Shown: in pieces, positions 11,019 to 21,095 of the stretch
Position numbering within the stretch: the first letter of the stretch is position 1
How the letters are laid out: every line of letters begins with the position of its first letter
From: Curvularia sp. ZM96
Lineage: Eukaryota > Ascomycota > Dothideomycetes > Pleosporales > Pleosporaceae
Length of the DNA stretch: 64,000 nucleotides
Direction: 5' to 3'
Assembly (NCBI GenBank): GCA_022457065.1
Contig: JAJGBQ010000003.1
Location: 1,674,001-1,738,000, forward strand
The notes under the pieces: model-generated
The model's input: only the letters and a program-made list of their open reading frames with translations
Told to the model about the DNA's origin: nothing
Database searches by the model: none
Program-made: the position numbers and the translations under genes

Positions 11019-12269
11019 ATGGTGATGATACCCTCTAGCTCGGACTTTTCTCTTCGGTATGTCAACGGTCGCCGCTCACTTTCGACATGAACGAGGCTAA
11101 CGATAGACAAAGGACCAGAATGATACCACACTACCATGGATCAAGGCGAGAGCACTGTGTCTCTCTGCTGTCCTTTTACGAGTAATATGACCTAATTGAC
11201 ACGAGATACCAATACAAGCTTCTGTCATCAAGATTTGTGCCTGCTTCTGACTGCAACTGTGCTTGTGATGTTTGGAATGTGATGTTTGATGTTGGTGGAT
11301 GGGCTTTCCACTAGTCCATCCACTAACCAGACACTAACCCCGTCTTGAATAAAGCCCAACTTCGGGCCATGCCATATTGAGACCAGCACGCGACACTGGA
11401 GCGAGTTTGTTCATGGCAACTAATATTCATATTGCCCTACAAGATGAATGTTCCATACGCACACACTGTATACGGGAATGACCTCCGTACAGGCAGCACC
11501 GGTGTCGAATGTCCAACGTCACGCTAATCATGCATTGCAAGAGGGACAAAAAGCAAGTAGCTCAACAAAAATTGATATCTGGGAAAACTCGACTACAAAA
11601 CTGGCTTGAAGGGGTATTCAATGAAAGCAACTAGATAACAAGGAATACTACTTCCAGCAAAAAAGAAAAGAAAAGAAAAGGGCCGGGAAAGTCGTTCTCC
11701 ACATTCTCTACTCGACGCTTCGTGGGGGGTATATCTCTCTCGTCATCACCATCATCCTCGTAATTACATTCGTCTTTTTTTTTCGGTTTTCGTTGTTTGG
11801 TTTCAGGAGTTGATCGTAGTCGTCGAAGTCATAGTGCTAAGTGTGCGAAAAAGGAGGGGGAGAAGGTGTAGGATTTGTGTGGTAGGAAGGTGGTGGAGCC
11901 AAAGAAGACGTGGTCGTCAGACTAGTCGGGTCTGTAGAAGCGGACGAGCGGTCTGCTGGTGGTGTCGCAGGGTGTGTGCTCTGGGCCGTCGGACAGCAAA
12001 AGGGGCAGCAAGAGGTGGTGGTAGCCGTGGTTGGAAAATGCAGTCTTGGAGTCGTAGTAGTCGTTGGTCCCTACGCAACTGTGTTCGGTCCGTCGTACAG
12101 CCTTGCCTCTTCGATATCTCGGATACGCAACGGCCGACGTGCCTGTAACCGTGGCCCAAGGACAAAAGTCAGCAAGCAAGTTCAAACGCGCGCTTCAGCA
12201 TGTGGCTTCTTCTCTGCCTTCTTCCCCCCCATCAACAAAGGAAGAGGGGACAAAAGTCAAATCAGAAAC
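11019..12269. other. Intergenic, 3' regions of GRG1-like and MARVEL-like genes
   Basis: No gene seen. It holds the convergent 3' ends of the two flanking genes, an A4G microsatellite and several T-rich runs. Plus-strand frames at 11.8-12.6 kb partly mirror the MARVEL-like gene and lack family signatures. Confidence 0.6.
11659..11680. repeat. Microsatellite, AAAAG unit
   Basis: A purine-only run with four AAAAG-type units after an A run. Confidence 0.9.
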
Positions 12270-12797
12270 CTAGACATGCTGCGGCGCGCGCCCAGTATGC
12301 GTAGTCCTTGCCTTCCTGGCCCTCCAAAACAACGCCGCGCCCACCACGGCCGTAATAAACCACAGCACCACATTCGTCAGCAGCACCCAAACCCCATTCT
12401 TCATGCGTGTAATCCCCTTGTTACCCTCTGCATCCTCGCCAATGTACATGCGTCCAAAGATGCCAAACGCAACCAGAAAGCAAATAAACACCACCACGTC
12501 CACGGCGAAAAAGAACCACGCTTTGGCAAACGGCAGCATGAAGACGAGCGACACAAAGGAGCCGAGTGACCCGCAGACTACGGCCCATACCCACTTTGTG
12601 TCGACGTAGGCGCCGGCTTTGCGCGCGTTGTCTAGGTCGACGGCGTACATGCCAATGACGGTGAGGCCCATGACGAATTGGAAGAGGCGCAGGACTAGGC
12701 GCAGGATAGTCATCGGCGTGAGCGAGGCACGCAGCGTAGTGCCCATTGTGGCTTTTTCGCCTCGCAAGCTGCTCTTTGAGAGGAATTTGAAGCCCAT
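12270..12797 (-). CDS. Four-helix membrane protein, MARVEL-like
   Basis: 175-aa integral membrane protein with no intron in the coding part. Four hydrophobic helices lie near residues 30-50 (LRLVLRLFQFVMGLTVIGMY), 68-88, 92-115 (FFFAVDVVVFICFLVAFGIF) and 135-158. This matches the MARVEL/membrane-associating domain layout common in small fungal membrane proteins: a short basic N-terminus (MGFKFLSKSS), a first loop with YAVDLDNAR, and a basic tail (RARKARTTH). The role is unknown; relatives sit at the plasma membrane or in vesicles. A probable 59-nt intron in the 5' leader (12814-12872) starts 16 nt upstream of the ATG. The frame stays open across that splice (reading ...NKNPLITT-MGF), so an N-terminal extension is possible, but MGF is the likelier start. 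Confidence 0.75.
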   Translation of the reverse strand: MGFKFLSKSSLRGEKATMGTTLRASLTPMTILRLVLRLFQFVMGLTVIGMYAVDLDNARKAGAYVDTKWVWAVVCGSLGSFVSLVFMLPFAKAWFFFAVDVVVFICFLVAFGIFGRMYIGEDAEGNKGITRMKNGVWVLLTNVVLWFITAVVGAALFWRARKARTTHTGRAPQHV

Positions 12798-14066
12798 GGT
12801 TGTGATGAGGGGGCTGCGAATTGTGTGTTAGTGCGACTGCATGTATGGACAGAGATAGAAGATTATGCTTACTTCTTGTTGTCGTTATTGTAATTTTGGT
12901 CGTTAATCTAGTAGAGTGTGTATGTGTTGGATTCGTAGCAATAGTTGGTAGGAATGCTCTTGTGTTTTTTTTTTAAGGGGAGGTAAGGTGCAGAGGAGCG
13001 CGCTGTTAGGGACTACGCTTTCTGGGACCCAAACCTTGCTAATTCACAGCGCTGTTGTTGTTTGCGACAGTCGCGAATCTTCCTTTTTTTTCGCCGTTCT
13101 TTTTTTTCACAAACAAACACACAGCACTCTTCTCTTTGTGCAGCGCAGTTTGCACGCTTCTTCACAGGGTCCAAACGAGATCGAGATCGGGAGGGTGTTA
13201 CTGGGTGTGGGGAGCGCGGCGGGGAAAGGTTTAAACAAGGTTGTCCAGCAAGCTTCGGGCTATGACGTCGATTCTGGGATATGCCTTGGAGACTTGGAGA
13301 CCCTTTTTTGCCAGGGCAAGAGGGGGGTTATGCTCGTTCGGTGCAATGATCAGCAGGGCGTTGGGGTGGGCAGAAGGCCGGTTTGTGCGCCACAAGGTTT
13401 GCAGTCAAGGGATCCCGGGCAGGCTGGTAGAAGATATTCAGGAGAAGGGAACAGAGACCGACTATCAAAGCCGACAGCAGTGTAAAAGAGAGGGAGACAA
13501 AGAGGGGATATTAGTAGCAGAACAACCACGACAACCACGATACCATCGTGATCAGGTGCCATGACCCAGATATAAATGCCACGACAATCAGAACCACTTT
13601 GTCTCTCCTACAGACCCATCACCACGCAGGCATTCGTTGGCGCTGCGTTACCCTGAACCAGCGGTGCAGCCCAGCCGGACCCTGTTTCTAGCACGGCGCT
13701 TGCAGAACGTGTCGCTGACGTCGTTGGCGGCAGATTTGGAGCCGTGTCTAGCGCAGGGGTGTGCGTGTCCGCCATGATTGGCCCGCAGCACTCGAGTTTC
13801 TATCGAGCGAAACACGACTCAACAAGGTTTCAACTTTTCTTCTAGTTTCAGTAGACTGGGATATCTGGGTGGCGCAGGGCGTTACATTCGATTTAGAGTA
13901 CCAGATGTCCGGGTCGTTGGGGTCCATCGGCCCTTGATGCCCTCTCCTAAAGGACATGGTCTTTTCACAAGTGCGCTGGGAACCAATACCACCTTACGTT
14001 CTTGTGCAACTATTACTAAATCGACGTAAATCGTATCTCTATTAGTTTCTAACTAGCTGCCGCACC
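12798..14066. other. Intergenic, MARVEL-like leader and GST downstream region
   Basis: Contains the probable leader intron of the MARVEL-like gene (12814-12872, donor GTAAGC, acceptor CGCAG on the minus strand). Minus-strand frames at 13350-13562 (starting with a poly-Val stretch) and 13748-13957 have no splice or family support and are not called. Confidence 0.5.
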
Positions 14067-14972
14067 TCACGGGCTCGAGTATTTGTAACCATACTGCTCC
14101 TTGGCCGCTTTGATCTGCTCCGTAAGCTTCTGCTCCTTCTCCGCAAACTCCTTGTCGTCCTTGAGCTTCTGCAAGTACGCCTCGTTGCTGAACCCACTCT
14201 TGCTTGGAACCTCAAGGCCTCTTTTAACCGCAGGGCGAGCGAGAATTCTCTCCAGCCACTTCTTCACGTTGGGGAAGGCATCGAGGTCGATGCCAGAGAA
14301 GCGCAGCATGTTGCACCATCCCACGTTGGCAATGTCGGCAATGCTGAACTTGTTGCCTACCAGGTAGTCGTTGTTGGCTAGGTGCGAGTCCAGGATACCA
14401 ACTAGGCGCTCTGTCTCGCCTGTGTAGCGTTGCATCGCGTATGGGATGCGCTCTTTGGCGAAGCGGTTGAAGTGGTTGGCTTGACCTTGCATGGGACCAA
14501 GACCACCATGTTGCCACGCCATCCATTGCTCTGCGCGCGACACATCAAGGGGGTCAGTGAAGCTGAACTTGTGCTCAGGGTCGTAGTGACGTGTTAGATA
14601 GCTGAGAATTGCTAGCGGGATTTGTTAGCATCCTGTTCACATGCTGTGTTCTAGCGTAGACATACCGAGACCCTCTTGCACTGCAAAACCGCCTTGGTCG
14701 TGGTCTACAATGACTGGGATTCGGCCATTGGGGCCCAGCTTGGTGAACCACGGCTCTTTCTGAATGTTTTTGCTGATATCGATGGGCTGCCAGGTATACT
14801 CCTTGCCATATGCTTCCTTAAGCTCTTCAAGTATGATGCTCGCCTTCCAGCCATTGGGTGTGCCCTGAACCAGTCAGCAATTGACCATACCTGCAGTAAT
14901 TGGTCACCATACCCAAGTGAGCAGCTCAATGCCCTTGTTTGCGATCAGTCCCTTGGGTTGGTTGTCCGCCAT
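14067..14972 (-). CDS. Glutathione S-transferase, Ure2-like
   Basis: Cytosolic glutathione transferase of 267 aa. Exons are 14972-14913, 14864-14666 and 14611-14067; the introns are 48 nt (14865-14912) and 54 nt (14612-14665). The N-terminal thioredoxin fold has TPNGWKASIILEEL and GPNGRIPVIVDHD, where the cis-Pro and glutathione-binding residues fall, then the SNAIL-like AVQEGLAILSYL. The C-terminal helical domain carries NDYLVGNKFSIADIANVGW, the family N-capping and hydrophobic staple region. The layout matches the fungal Ure2/YghU-type class; no Asn-rich prion domain precedes it. It likely acts in detoxification or peroxide reduction. A charged Lys/Glu tail of about 45 residues follows the GST fold. 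Confidence 0.92.
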
Positions 14973-16096
14973 GTCTGCCGGTGTGCTTAGAAGTGGCCTT
15001 GAGAAGTGAAAGTGCGATTTAGTAATAAATTGTGGTTGGCGTATACGGGCGGAAGTGTGAGTCGTGTATCTCAGCTGCGAGGAGATGCGCAGGTATAATA
15101 GTGACATATGGGAAGGCTAAATACCGCGCGTTGAGGAGGGGTTATATGCGCCTACATGGATGTGGAAAGCTTCTTCGTAACTGAAATTGCTTAAGAATCC
15201 ATGACGTCGCCGCCCGGCTGCTTTCGTGCGTATCATTTGGCCGCATCCCCACCTCAACATACCTTGCACAACAGAGAATGGCCAAAACAATATTGGAGCC
15301 TGCAAACTTTACAAATCAATTCTTGAAGTGGTTCGCTGTATGTAAGCAATTGTGTGCTTACAGAGCAGCTCGGCACCAGCAACCGGAACACCGAGATGGA
15401 GCAACCCTATGTTCCACCCAATCTATCCAGAGAAGCTTCTAGTCGAGCTGCAATAAAATGTCCGGGGTTAGCAAGATGTGTGGTCTCCTCTGTATATGAT
15501 TGGATGTTGTACACCTACATGCGTTACCCCACGATAATGCAATGTCTAAATCGGATCTGGAGCTTCATGTTGATTGTCTGCAAGCAGATAAGTTGGTCAA
15601 GATTTGATTCATGCCACAACGTCCATCACGTGCTACTCATGTTCCTACTTCAAGACTGCGCAGTGGACATTCGCTCGCTGGCTAATTGTCTATTCCAACA
15701 CACCTCTTTCAGCCCAGCGTCTTCCGAGTAGCTTCTGGCCACTGGCCACGATTGCACACATAACTGCTAACAATCAATCTGATCGCCAAATCGATTGTTA
15801 GCAGTTATGTGTGCAATCGTGGCCAGAACTACTCGGAAGACGCTGGGCTGAAAGAGGCGTGTTGGAATAGACAATCGTGCAGCAACTCAGCAATGTAAAC
15901 TGCAGCCTTGACCTCTCAGTACACACATGACTATTCCTTAGTAATCCTTGTCCTACGCCTTGTCGCCTGCTGCGTTCTAGGCCTTGCGCCATCTTTTCCT
16001 TCTATGAACCCAGCTGAGTGCTGATCCTGTCATGGCTGTCTGCGACCAACAGATCGGAAGCATCGAATCCACCATCCACATGTCTATATCCTGTCA
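14973..16096. other. Intergenic, GST upstream and YAF9 downstream region
   Basis: No gene seen. It contains the inverted repeat at 15685-15875 described separately. The reading frames across that repeat are duplicated on both strands because of its symmetry and are not genes. Confidence 0.65.
15685..15875. repeat. Long imperfect inverted repeat (hairpin/foldback element)
   Basis: Left arm 15685-15775 (91 nt) and right arm 15793-15875 (83 nt) are reverse complements around a 17-nt loop. I count one substitution and two indels: an extra C and a 7-nt TGGCCAC-type duplication in the left arm. The arm ends are ATTGTC and GACAAT. No coding capacity and no clear target-site duplication are visible. 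It could be a small foldback element, a MITE-like remnant or a palindromic duplication. Confidence 0.93.
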
Positions 16097-17026
16097 TCAT
16101 CTCCGCCGGCTGCGGTCTCCACTAGCCTGTTGCGCTGCTTGCTGAGCAGCCTCGTGTCCTAGCTCACTTCGTAACGTCTTGAGATTCGCCTCGACCTCTT
16201 CCTTCTTCTTTGCCTCCTTCTCCAACTGCTTGTCCACCTCTGCAATCTTCGCCTTGAAGGAATCCAGCAAAGCCTGCTCTTGCTCCTGACTAAAAGGCAC
16301 GTCGTCTGCGCCTTTTTCAGGCAGCTGTGCACTCCTCTCTCCGTTCGGTAGGCCGCGTTTGAGTCTCCCATTCGCACCAAGGGATGCCTTCTTAGAGCCA
16401 CCCTTGCCAGGCGGTATGAGGTAGTTCCACTGGTCCTCCGATGTGAGAGCGTCAAAGAGCGCTTCAGTAGGTTCGTTGAATTGCACAACCTCAAGGAACT
16501 CGGAACGCACGCAGCCTGTCCGCTCCTGCTCTGCTTGCATCTTCTCGTCGCCGTACTTTTCCAGTTGCAGGAAGTGCTGCCTGTACTGTGCTTTCTCGCC
16601 TGATATAGGCTGGAAATGCAGTCTTATGTCGATATTGAAGCCTCCCCATCCTGTCTCTGTGACTTCGAACGGGGGCTTTTCAACCATGCGCAGGGGGTTT
16701 TCGTAAGTGTTGAAGATCTTGAACGAGACCTTATTGAGCCATGCTCGTATATCGGGATCGCCTTCGGGCACTCGTACGTAGACGGTCCAGCGTTTTGTGT
16801 GGTCATCGGGAACATTCTTGGGTCGATCGGGGTGGCCTACTGGGGGTAATTGCCAGGCTTCCGAGCCAATTACTAGAAGTGTGAGCGCGTGGTTGGACGT
16901 TGTAGGTGGGCCTATTTACTGAGATTGCGGCTTATGCGTTTGTTCTGTTCGCGGTCAGTATACAGCTTTTTGAGCGACGCGCAAGTTGCTTGCCTTTACG
17001 CGCTTGTTGGACGCGGGAGCAGGCAT
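16097..17026 (-). CDS. YAF9: YEATS-domain protein YAF9 (SWR1/NuA4 subunit)
   Basis: Histone acyl-lysine reader shared by the SWR1 remodeller and NuA4 acetyltransferase in yeast. 277 aa from exons 17026-16994, 16944-16920 and 16872-16097. Intron 1 appears to be GC-AG (donor AAG|GCAAGC): this keeps KRVK and aligns the N-terminus to the family pattern without a gap. A GT donor six bases earlier would delete Val-Lys. The YEATS core shows HTKRWTVYVR (from residue 44), PPFEVTETGWGGF and IRLHF. Phe73 replaces the His that normally lines the acyl-lysine pocket. A Lys/Glu coiled-coil tail (about 200-265) matches the Swc4-binding helix of Yaf9. It is nuclear. Confidence 0.92.
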
Positions 17027-17404
17027 TTGGAGCTGCGCAGCCTGTTGCGCGGTCGTGAATGTAGACGGAGAGTGGTCGCCGTCAAAATTTGGTATCGGGG
17101 TTGTTCAGGCTATGCGACTATAATGCGAGCGGCGGCTCGAATTGCGCGGCAAGTAGGGTGTGTATGGATAATGATGGAGCTGCGGCGGATTCTGGGCTAG
17201 CAGCTAGCCAGGGCAGCCCTATGCACGAGCCAGGATCATCTCGAATGCTCCACACTGAGTATTGTCGTTGAGCATCCATGGAGCATACTAGCAATTGTCT
17301 CTCATCCACAATCGAAATTCTGTAATTCCAGATTTACAACATATAAAGACAGAATAGCAAAACCATTCTCGATGAAGAACTCAGCGCATATTGCACGACG
17401 CACA
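17027..17404. other. Intergenic, YAF9 upstream region
   Basis: About 380 bp between two minus-strand genes. Nothing recognisable beyond promoter and 3' end sequence. Confidence 0.6.
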
Positions 17405-17753
17405 TTACTTCCCGCTTCCGCCTTTCTTTTCGTCCCGTGTTCTCTCATTGTACAATTTCTCCTGTTTCCCAGCATTCGGTTTTCCTTCAATCCTGTCGAG
17501 CGAATCTTCAATCAGTCCAACATGCCCGCGTATCGTTCCCTCAATTTCATCCAGCCTTGCCTCCTGTTCTTCCTCCATACGATCTAGTTTCTTTTCAACT
17601 CTCGAGCCTACCGCGTGGATTTGATATGTCAACGATAGTCAAACTGTGTGTCTGGAAAGTTGGATTACCTAGGAGCATTGCGACGCCACCTACTACAGTG
17701 AGGTTCGTGCCCACGAGGACAAGGTCGTTTTTGAAAAGGTTGCGGAGCGCCAT
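17405..17753 (-). CDS. Small conserved-looking membrane/coiled-coil protein, unknown function
   Basis: 95 aa from exons 17753-17669 and 17607-17405 with a 61-nt intron (GTAATC donor, GTAG acceptor). A weakly hydrophobic N-terminal segment (LVLVGTNLTVVGGVAMLLG, about residues 11-29) could be a membrane anchor. It is followed by a charged helix, EKKLDRMEEEQEARLDEIE and on to DSLDRIEG, with heptad-like spacing. The tail is strongly polar (RDEKKGGSGK). I do not recognise the family; the size and layout recall small mitochondrial or ER membrane proteins. The splice joins two frames into one continuous, sensible protein, which is the main support that it is a gene. Confidence 0.6.
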
Positions 17754-18257
17754 GGTGCGTTAGTGGCGAGTAGCGATAAGACAGCAGAGACGATATTGCA
17801 TGTGAAATTTACTGGAACATCCAAAGTTCTTAACTGCGCTCAAGGTTAGTGAAGAGGGTGCTTTTGACACTAGCATCACGAGGTCATGACGACATGAATT
17901 GTATGCGAAGGACCATGACAGACACAAAATCATCCTGTCATTGAAGAACAAAGTACATGGGTAAATTCATTCTCGTCGACAAGGCTAGTGTCGATGTTCA
18001 ACCTGAGGCAGAGGTGCCATGAAAACAAGAGTCCACTTGCAAAGCGCGGAGGTTCCCATCATCTCCGCACACCCCTGTTCAGCCTTACGCGACTCACGCG
18101 AAGCCTAGTGACATCAGCACTAGAAGCTTCCGATCACGCATCCTCTGCGCAAACTCCAGGCCTTTAGGCTTCGCAACACCAATCTGCTTTTCATTACGCA
18201 CTAACTGATAGAAATTGTAAAACATATACATCACTCAACTTGTAACGAGGTGCCCCA
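17754..18257. other. Intergenic, divergent promoter region
   Basis: About 500 bp between the small membrane protein and the COQ11-like gene. No gene or notable repeat seen. Confidence 0.6.
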
Positions 18258-19344
18258 ATGGCTTCCACATCAGCAGCGAAAAGAAAGCTCGTGGTTTGTG
18301 GTGGTAACGGCTTTCTAGGTACACAATTGCTCTTTCTACCAACTACAGCTCGAGATAATACCCCAATGGCAAGCTAACGTACAGAACAGGGAGCCGAATA
18401 TGCAAAGCAGCAGCTCACAGAGGATGGAGTGTGACTTCGATATCGTAAGCTCCTGCCTACCCACAATGCCTCTCTTATCTTTTTGGTAAACATGCTAAAA
18501 CAACAGCACAGTCGCTCCGGCAATCCGCACTGGGCTTCCGTCTCATCGTCTCAAACGCCCCCCGAATGGGCTGACAAAGTCTCCTGGCAAAAAGGCGACA
18601 TTATGGATCCGGCATCGTACACACAGCACCTCGAAGGCGCCGACGCAGTCATACACAGCATGGGCATCCTCTTGGAGGCAGACTACAAGGGCGTCATCAG
18701 CGGGCGCGAGAGTCCGATCAAAGGCCTGCAAAGAGCCTTTAGTAACACCAAGGCAGGGACACAGAACCCTCTGGCCCGGAAGCAAGGGGAGAAGCTGCAA
18801 CCGCAGGAAAAGGACGGACAGCTCACATACGAAGTCATGAACCGGGACACAGGTAAGATATCTGCTCTTGGGAATGAAATTGCTTTTGTTCTATACGAAA
18901 ACTAACTGGATGGAAAAAGCGGTATCTCTCGCTCAAGAAGCATCGACGCGAAAGGTACCCAACTATGTCTACATCTCTGCTGCCGCCGGAACACCCATCC
19001 TCCCCGCCCGCTACATCACAACAAAACGCGAAGCCGAGTCAATCATCTCCACAACCTTCCCTACCATGCGGTCAATCTTCATTCGTGCACCTTTCATGTA
19101 CGACAGCAGCAGGTCTTTTACTCTGCCCATTGCGGCGGCTGGCGGCGTTGCGAGCATGATCAACAGCGCCGTTGGAGGCCGATTGACATGGCTGATGGGC
19201 GCAGGAGGTATCAAGCCCTTGAAAGCGGATCTCGTCGGCGAAGCAGTTGTAGAGGCCCTGGAGGACAACGATGTCCGTGGCCCAGTCGAAGTACCTGAGA
19301 TTGAAAGAGTGGGTACAAGAGCGTGGAGGAAGAACATGTTGTGA
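18258..19344 (+). CDS. COQ11: NAD(P)-binding mitochondrial protein, COQ11/YLR290C-like
   Basis: Atypical extended-SDR-like protein linked to the coenzyme Q biosynthetic complex in yeast mitochondria. 293 aa from exons 18258-18318, 18390-18444, 18512-18852 and 18920-19344. The Rossmann start is KLVVCGGNGFLGSRICKAA (GGxGFLG), followed by SISRSG at the end of beta-2 as in the yeast protein. DAVIHSMGILLE, YVYISAAAG and the YITTKREAE segment (Tyr and Lys) follow. The C-terminal half holds the MYDSSRSFTLP and INSAVGG stretches. There is an unusual polar insertion (KLQPQEKDGQ region) before YEVMNRDT. Length is as expected. Its stop lies 149 bp from the convergent RIO1 stop. Confidence 0.8.
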
Positions 19345-19493
19345 AGAAAGTTGGACGTGTGGAGGAAAGATGCGGGTATACCGAACTGGGCAGCCTCTGA
19401 GGCTGAATGTACCTTTTGTTGGTATGCGGCATCTACAACTGTAAGATGCGCCAAAACATAACACCAAAAGCCTTTTTGGAAAACAATGAAAAC

Positions 19494-21095
19494 TCATTTC
19501 TTACGGCTGCCAGAGCTGACGAGTTTCTTCTTCATGTGCTTGGGCATCTTTTCCTTTCGCTTCTCGCGTTTTTCTTCCTTGATCGCTTTCTTGTGCGCCA
19601 CCTTCTCGTCATGGTCCATGTGCTTCTTTCCACGGCTCGGGCCCTTGTCGAAGATACTCTGGTCCACCTCGGACGTGTCTGAGCTTCCATCATCGGAGCC
19701 AGTATCGGCATTTGACGCATCAGACGCGTTGTTGACGACCTTGTCGGCGAGAAGGGCCTGATAGGGCAGATCAGAACCAGCACCTGCATGGACGAGCTCC
19801 GCGTCACGCTCAATGTCGTAGACCTGATCCAGCGTCTGTGGAATGTACTGGTTGCGGAAAACCTCGTCATCCTCGTCTTCCTTCTTCCTCTCTTCTTCAG
19901 TCAAAGGCTGCCTGTTCAGCAAGCCGCGGATCGTCTCCTCAATCTGTGATACCTCCTTCATGTCCTTTGCGCCTGCCGCGCCAGTAACGAATCCGTAGGC
20001 TTTGCGTTCGCTGAGCGTCTCCACGTTGCGCGATCGGAAGAAGTCGGACACATTCTTGAGATCCATACGCAAAAACTCAAGCGAACGGGGGTGATCATGC
20101 TCGACGGCTTGCGATACATCAATCATCCATTGCTTGCCGTCGTGGTACAGAACGTTGTACTCGCTCAGATCGGCGTGGACAAGGCGGCATGTCTGGTAGA
20201 GTATGCGAACATAGGCCATCATCTGAACGTACAGGTCTGTCCACTTTGCGTCCTCCTCTTCAGCAGTTAAACCCTCGAAGCGCACATCCTTCAGTCGAGG
20301 CGCTGCCTTGCCTTTTCGGTCACCGACAAGGCCCATGACCAGAACGTGGTTTCTCAGGGCGTAGACCTCGGGCGAAGGAATACCGGCATCGTGTATCCTG
20401 GACAGATTCCTGCGCTCCTTATCCGCCCACATTCTTACCATGGCGCGGTTGTTGCTCTTGTTGTATCCTTGCCTGAACCTGAACTCGCCCTCGACATACT
20501 TTGCGCGGTCCTTGAAGACGAGAATAGACGTTTTGTAAACTTTGACGGCGCGATGGACGGGAGCCCCGTCTTCCTCTGATGGCTCGCACATGGCGTGGTA
20601 GACATTTGCCTCTTTGCCGGTGGAGATGACACCGTGAAGTTCTGAGATGACGCCACGGTTTATGAGTTGCAGGAGAATCATTTGCGTCCTTCGATCCAGC
20701 ACCTGCTCCGTTGTCGCGCGATCGGCCTTGTCCTTGTCCCTCGCATTGCCTCCAGACGCACCGGTCATCTTGCCGGTAAGGCGAATTTTGCCTGCATGCT
20801 TCGCGAGAGAAGCAACCTGATCATCGATGGAGGCATTTGTGTTTGCTGACGGCTTCTGTGGGTTCGATTTGGGCTTTTGGTCGTCTGGTACGTTTGGGTC
20901 GTTCAACTTTCGTTGGCGGTTGTAGGCCTTTGTGAAGTCGGCATGGTCGCCAGAAATTAATTCTGGCACTATCTCGTCATCGTCGAACAAGTCGTCGATA
21001 TCGTCGTCGATTTGTTCCTCTGCAGGATTCTCTTCGGCATCGTGAATTTGCGGGGGCTGTTGCTCCGGTACCTCAACCTTGTTTGTGGTCGCCAT
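19494..21095 (-). CDS. RIO1: RIO1 atypical protein kinase
   Basis: Atypical kinase/ATPase required for late 40S subunit maturation in the cytoplasm, with nuclear roles in rDNA. Single exon, 533 aa. An acidic N-terminus (DDIDDLFDDDE, 31-41) precedes the RIO domain. Visible motifs are the P-loop STGKEANVY (158-166), the catalytic loop HADLSEYN (307-314) and the metal-binding IDVSQAVEHDHP (from 325). The hinge and flexible-loop region (KYVEGEFRFRQGYNKSNNR) is typical of RIO1 and not RIO2. The C-terminus is very basic (KREKRKEKMPKHMKKK), probably a nuclear/nucleolar signal. All catalytic residues are intact. Confidence 0.97.
   Translation of the reverse strand: MATTNKVEVPEQQPPQIHDAEENPAEEQIDDDIDDLFDDDEIVPELISGDHADFTKAYNRQRKLNDPNVPDDQKPKSNPQKPSANTNASIDDQVASLAKHAGKIRLTGKMTGASGGNARDKDKADRATTEQVLDRRTQMILLQLINRGVISELHGVISTGKEANVYHAMCEPSEEDGAPVHRAVKVYKTSILVFKDRAKYVEGEFRFRQGYNKSNNRAMVRMWADKERRNLSRIHDAGIPSPEVYALRNHVLVMGLVGDRKGKAAPRLKDVRFEGLTAEEEDAKWTDLYVQMMAYVRILYQTCRLVHADLSEYNVLYHDGKQWMIDVSQAVEHDHPRSLEFLRMDLKNVSDFFRSRNVETLSERKAYGFVTGAAGAKDMKEVSQIEETIRGLLNRQPLTEEERKKEDEDDEVFRNQYIPQTLDQVYDIERDAELVHAGAGSDLPYQALLADKVVNNASDASNADTGSDDGSSDTSEVDQSIFDKGPSRGKKHMDHDEKVAHKKAIKEEKREKRKEKMPKHMKKKLVSSGSRKK

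Noticed and set aside
12988..13485. 165-codon plus-strand frame between the MARVEL-like and GST genes
   Set aside because: The translation is compositionally odd with poly-Phe and unrelated segments, and shows no family signature.
15604..15992. Matching short frames on both strands around 15.7-15.9 kb
   Set aside because: They are the same sequence read from both arms of the inverted repeat, not a protein family.
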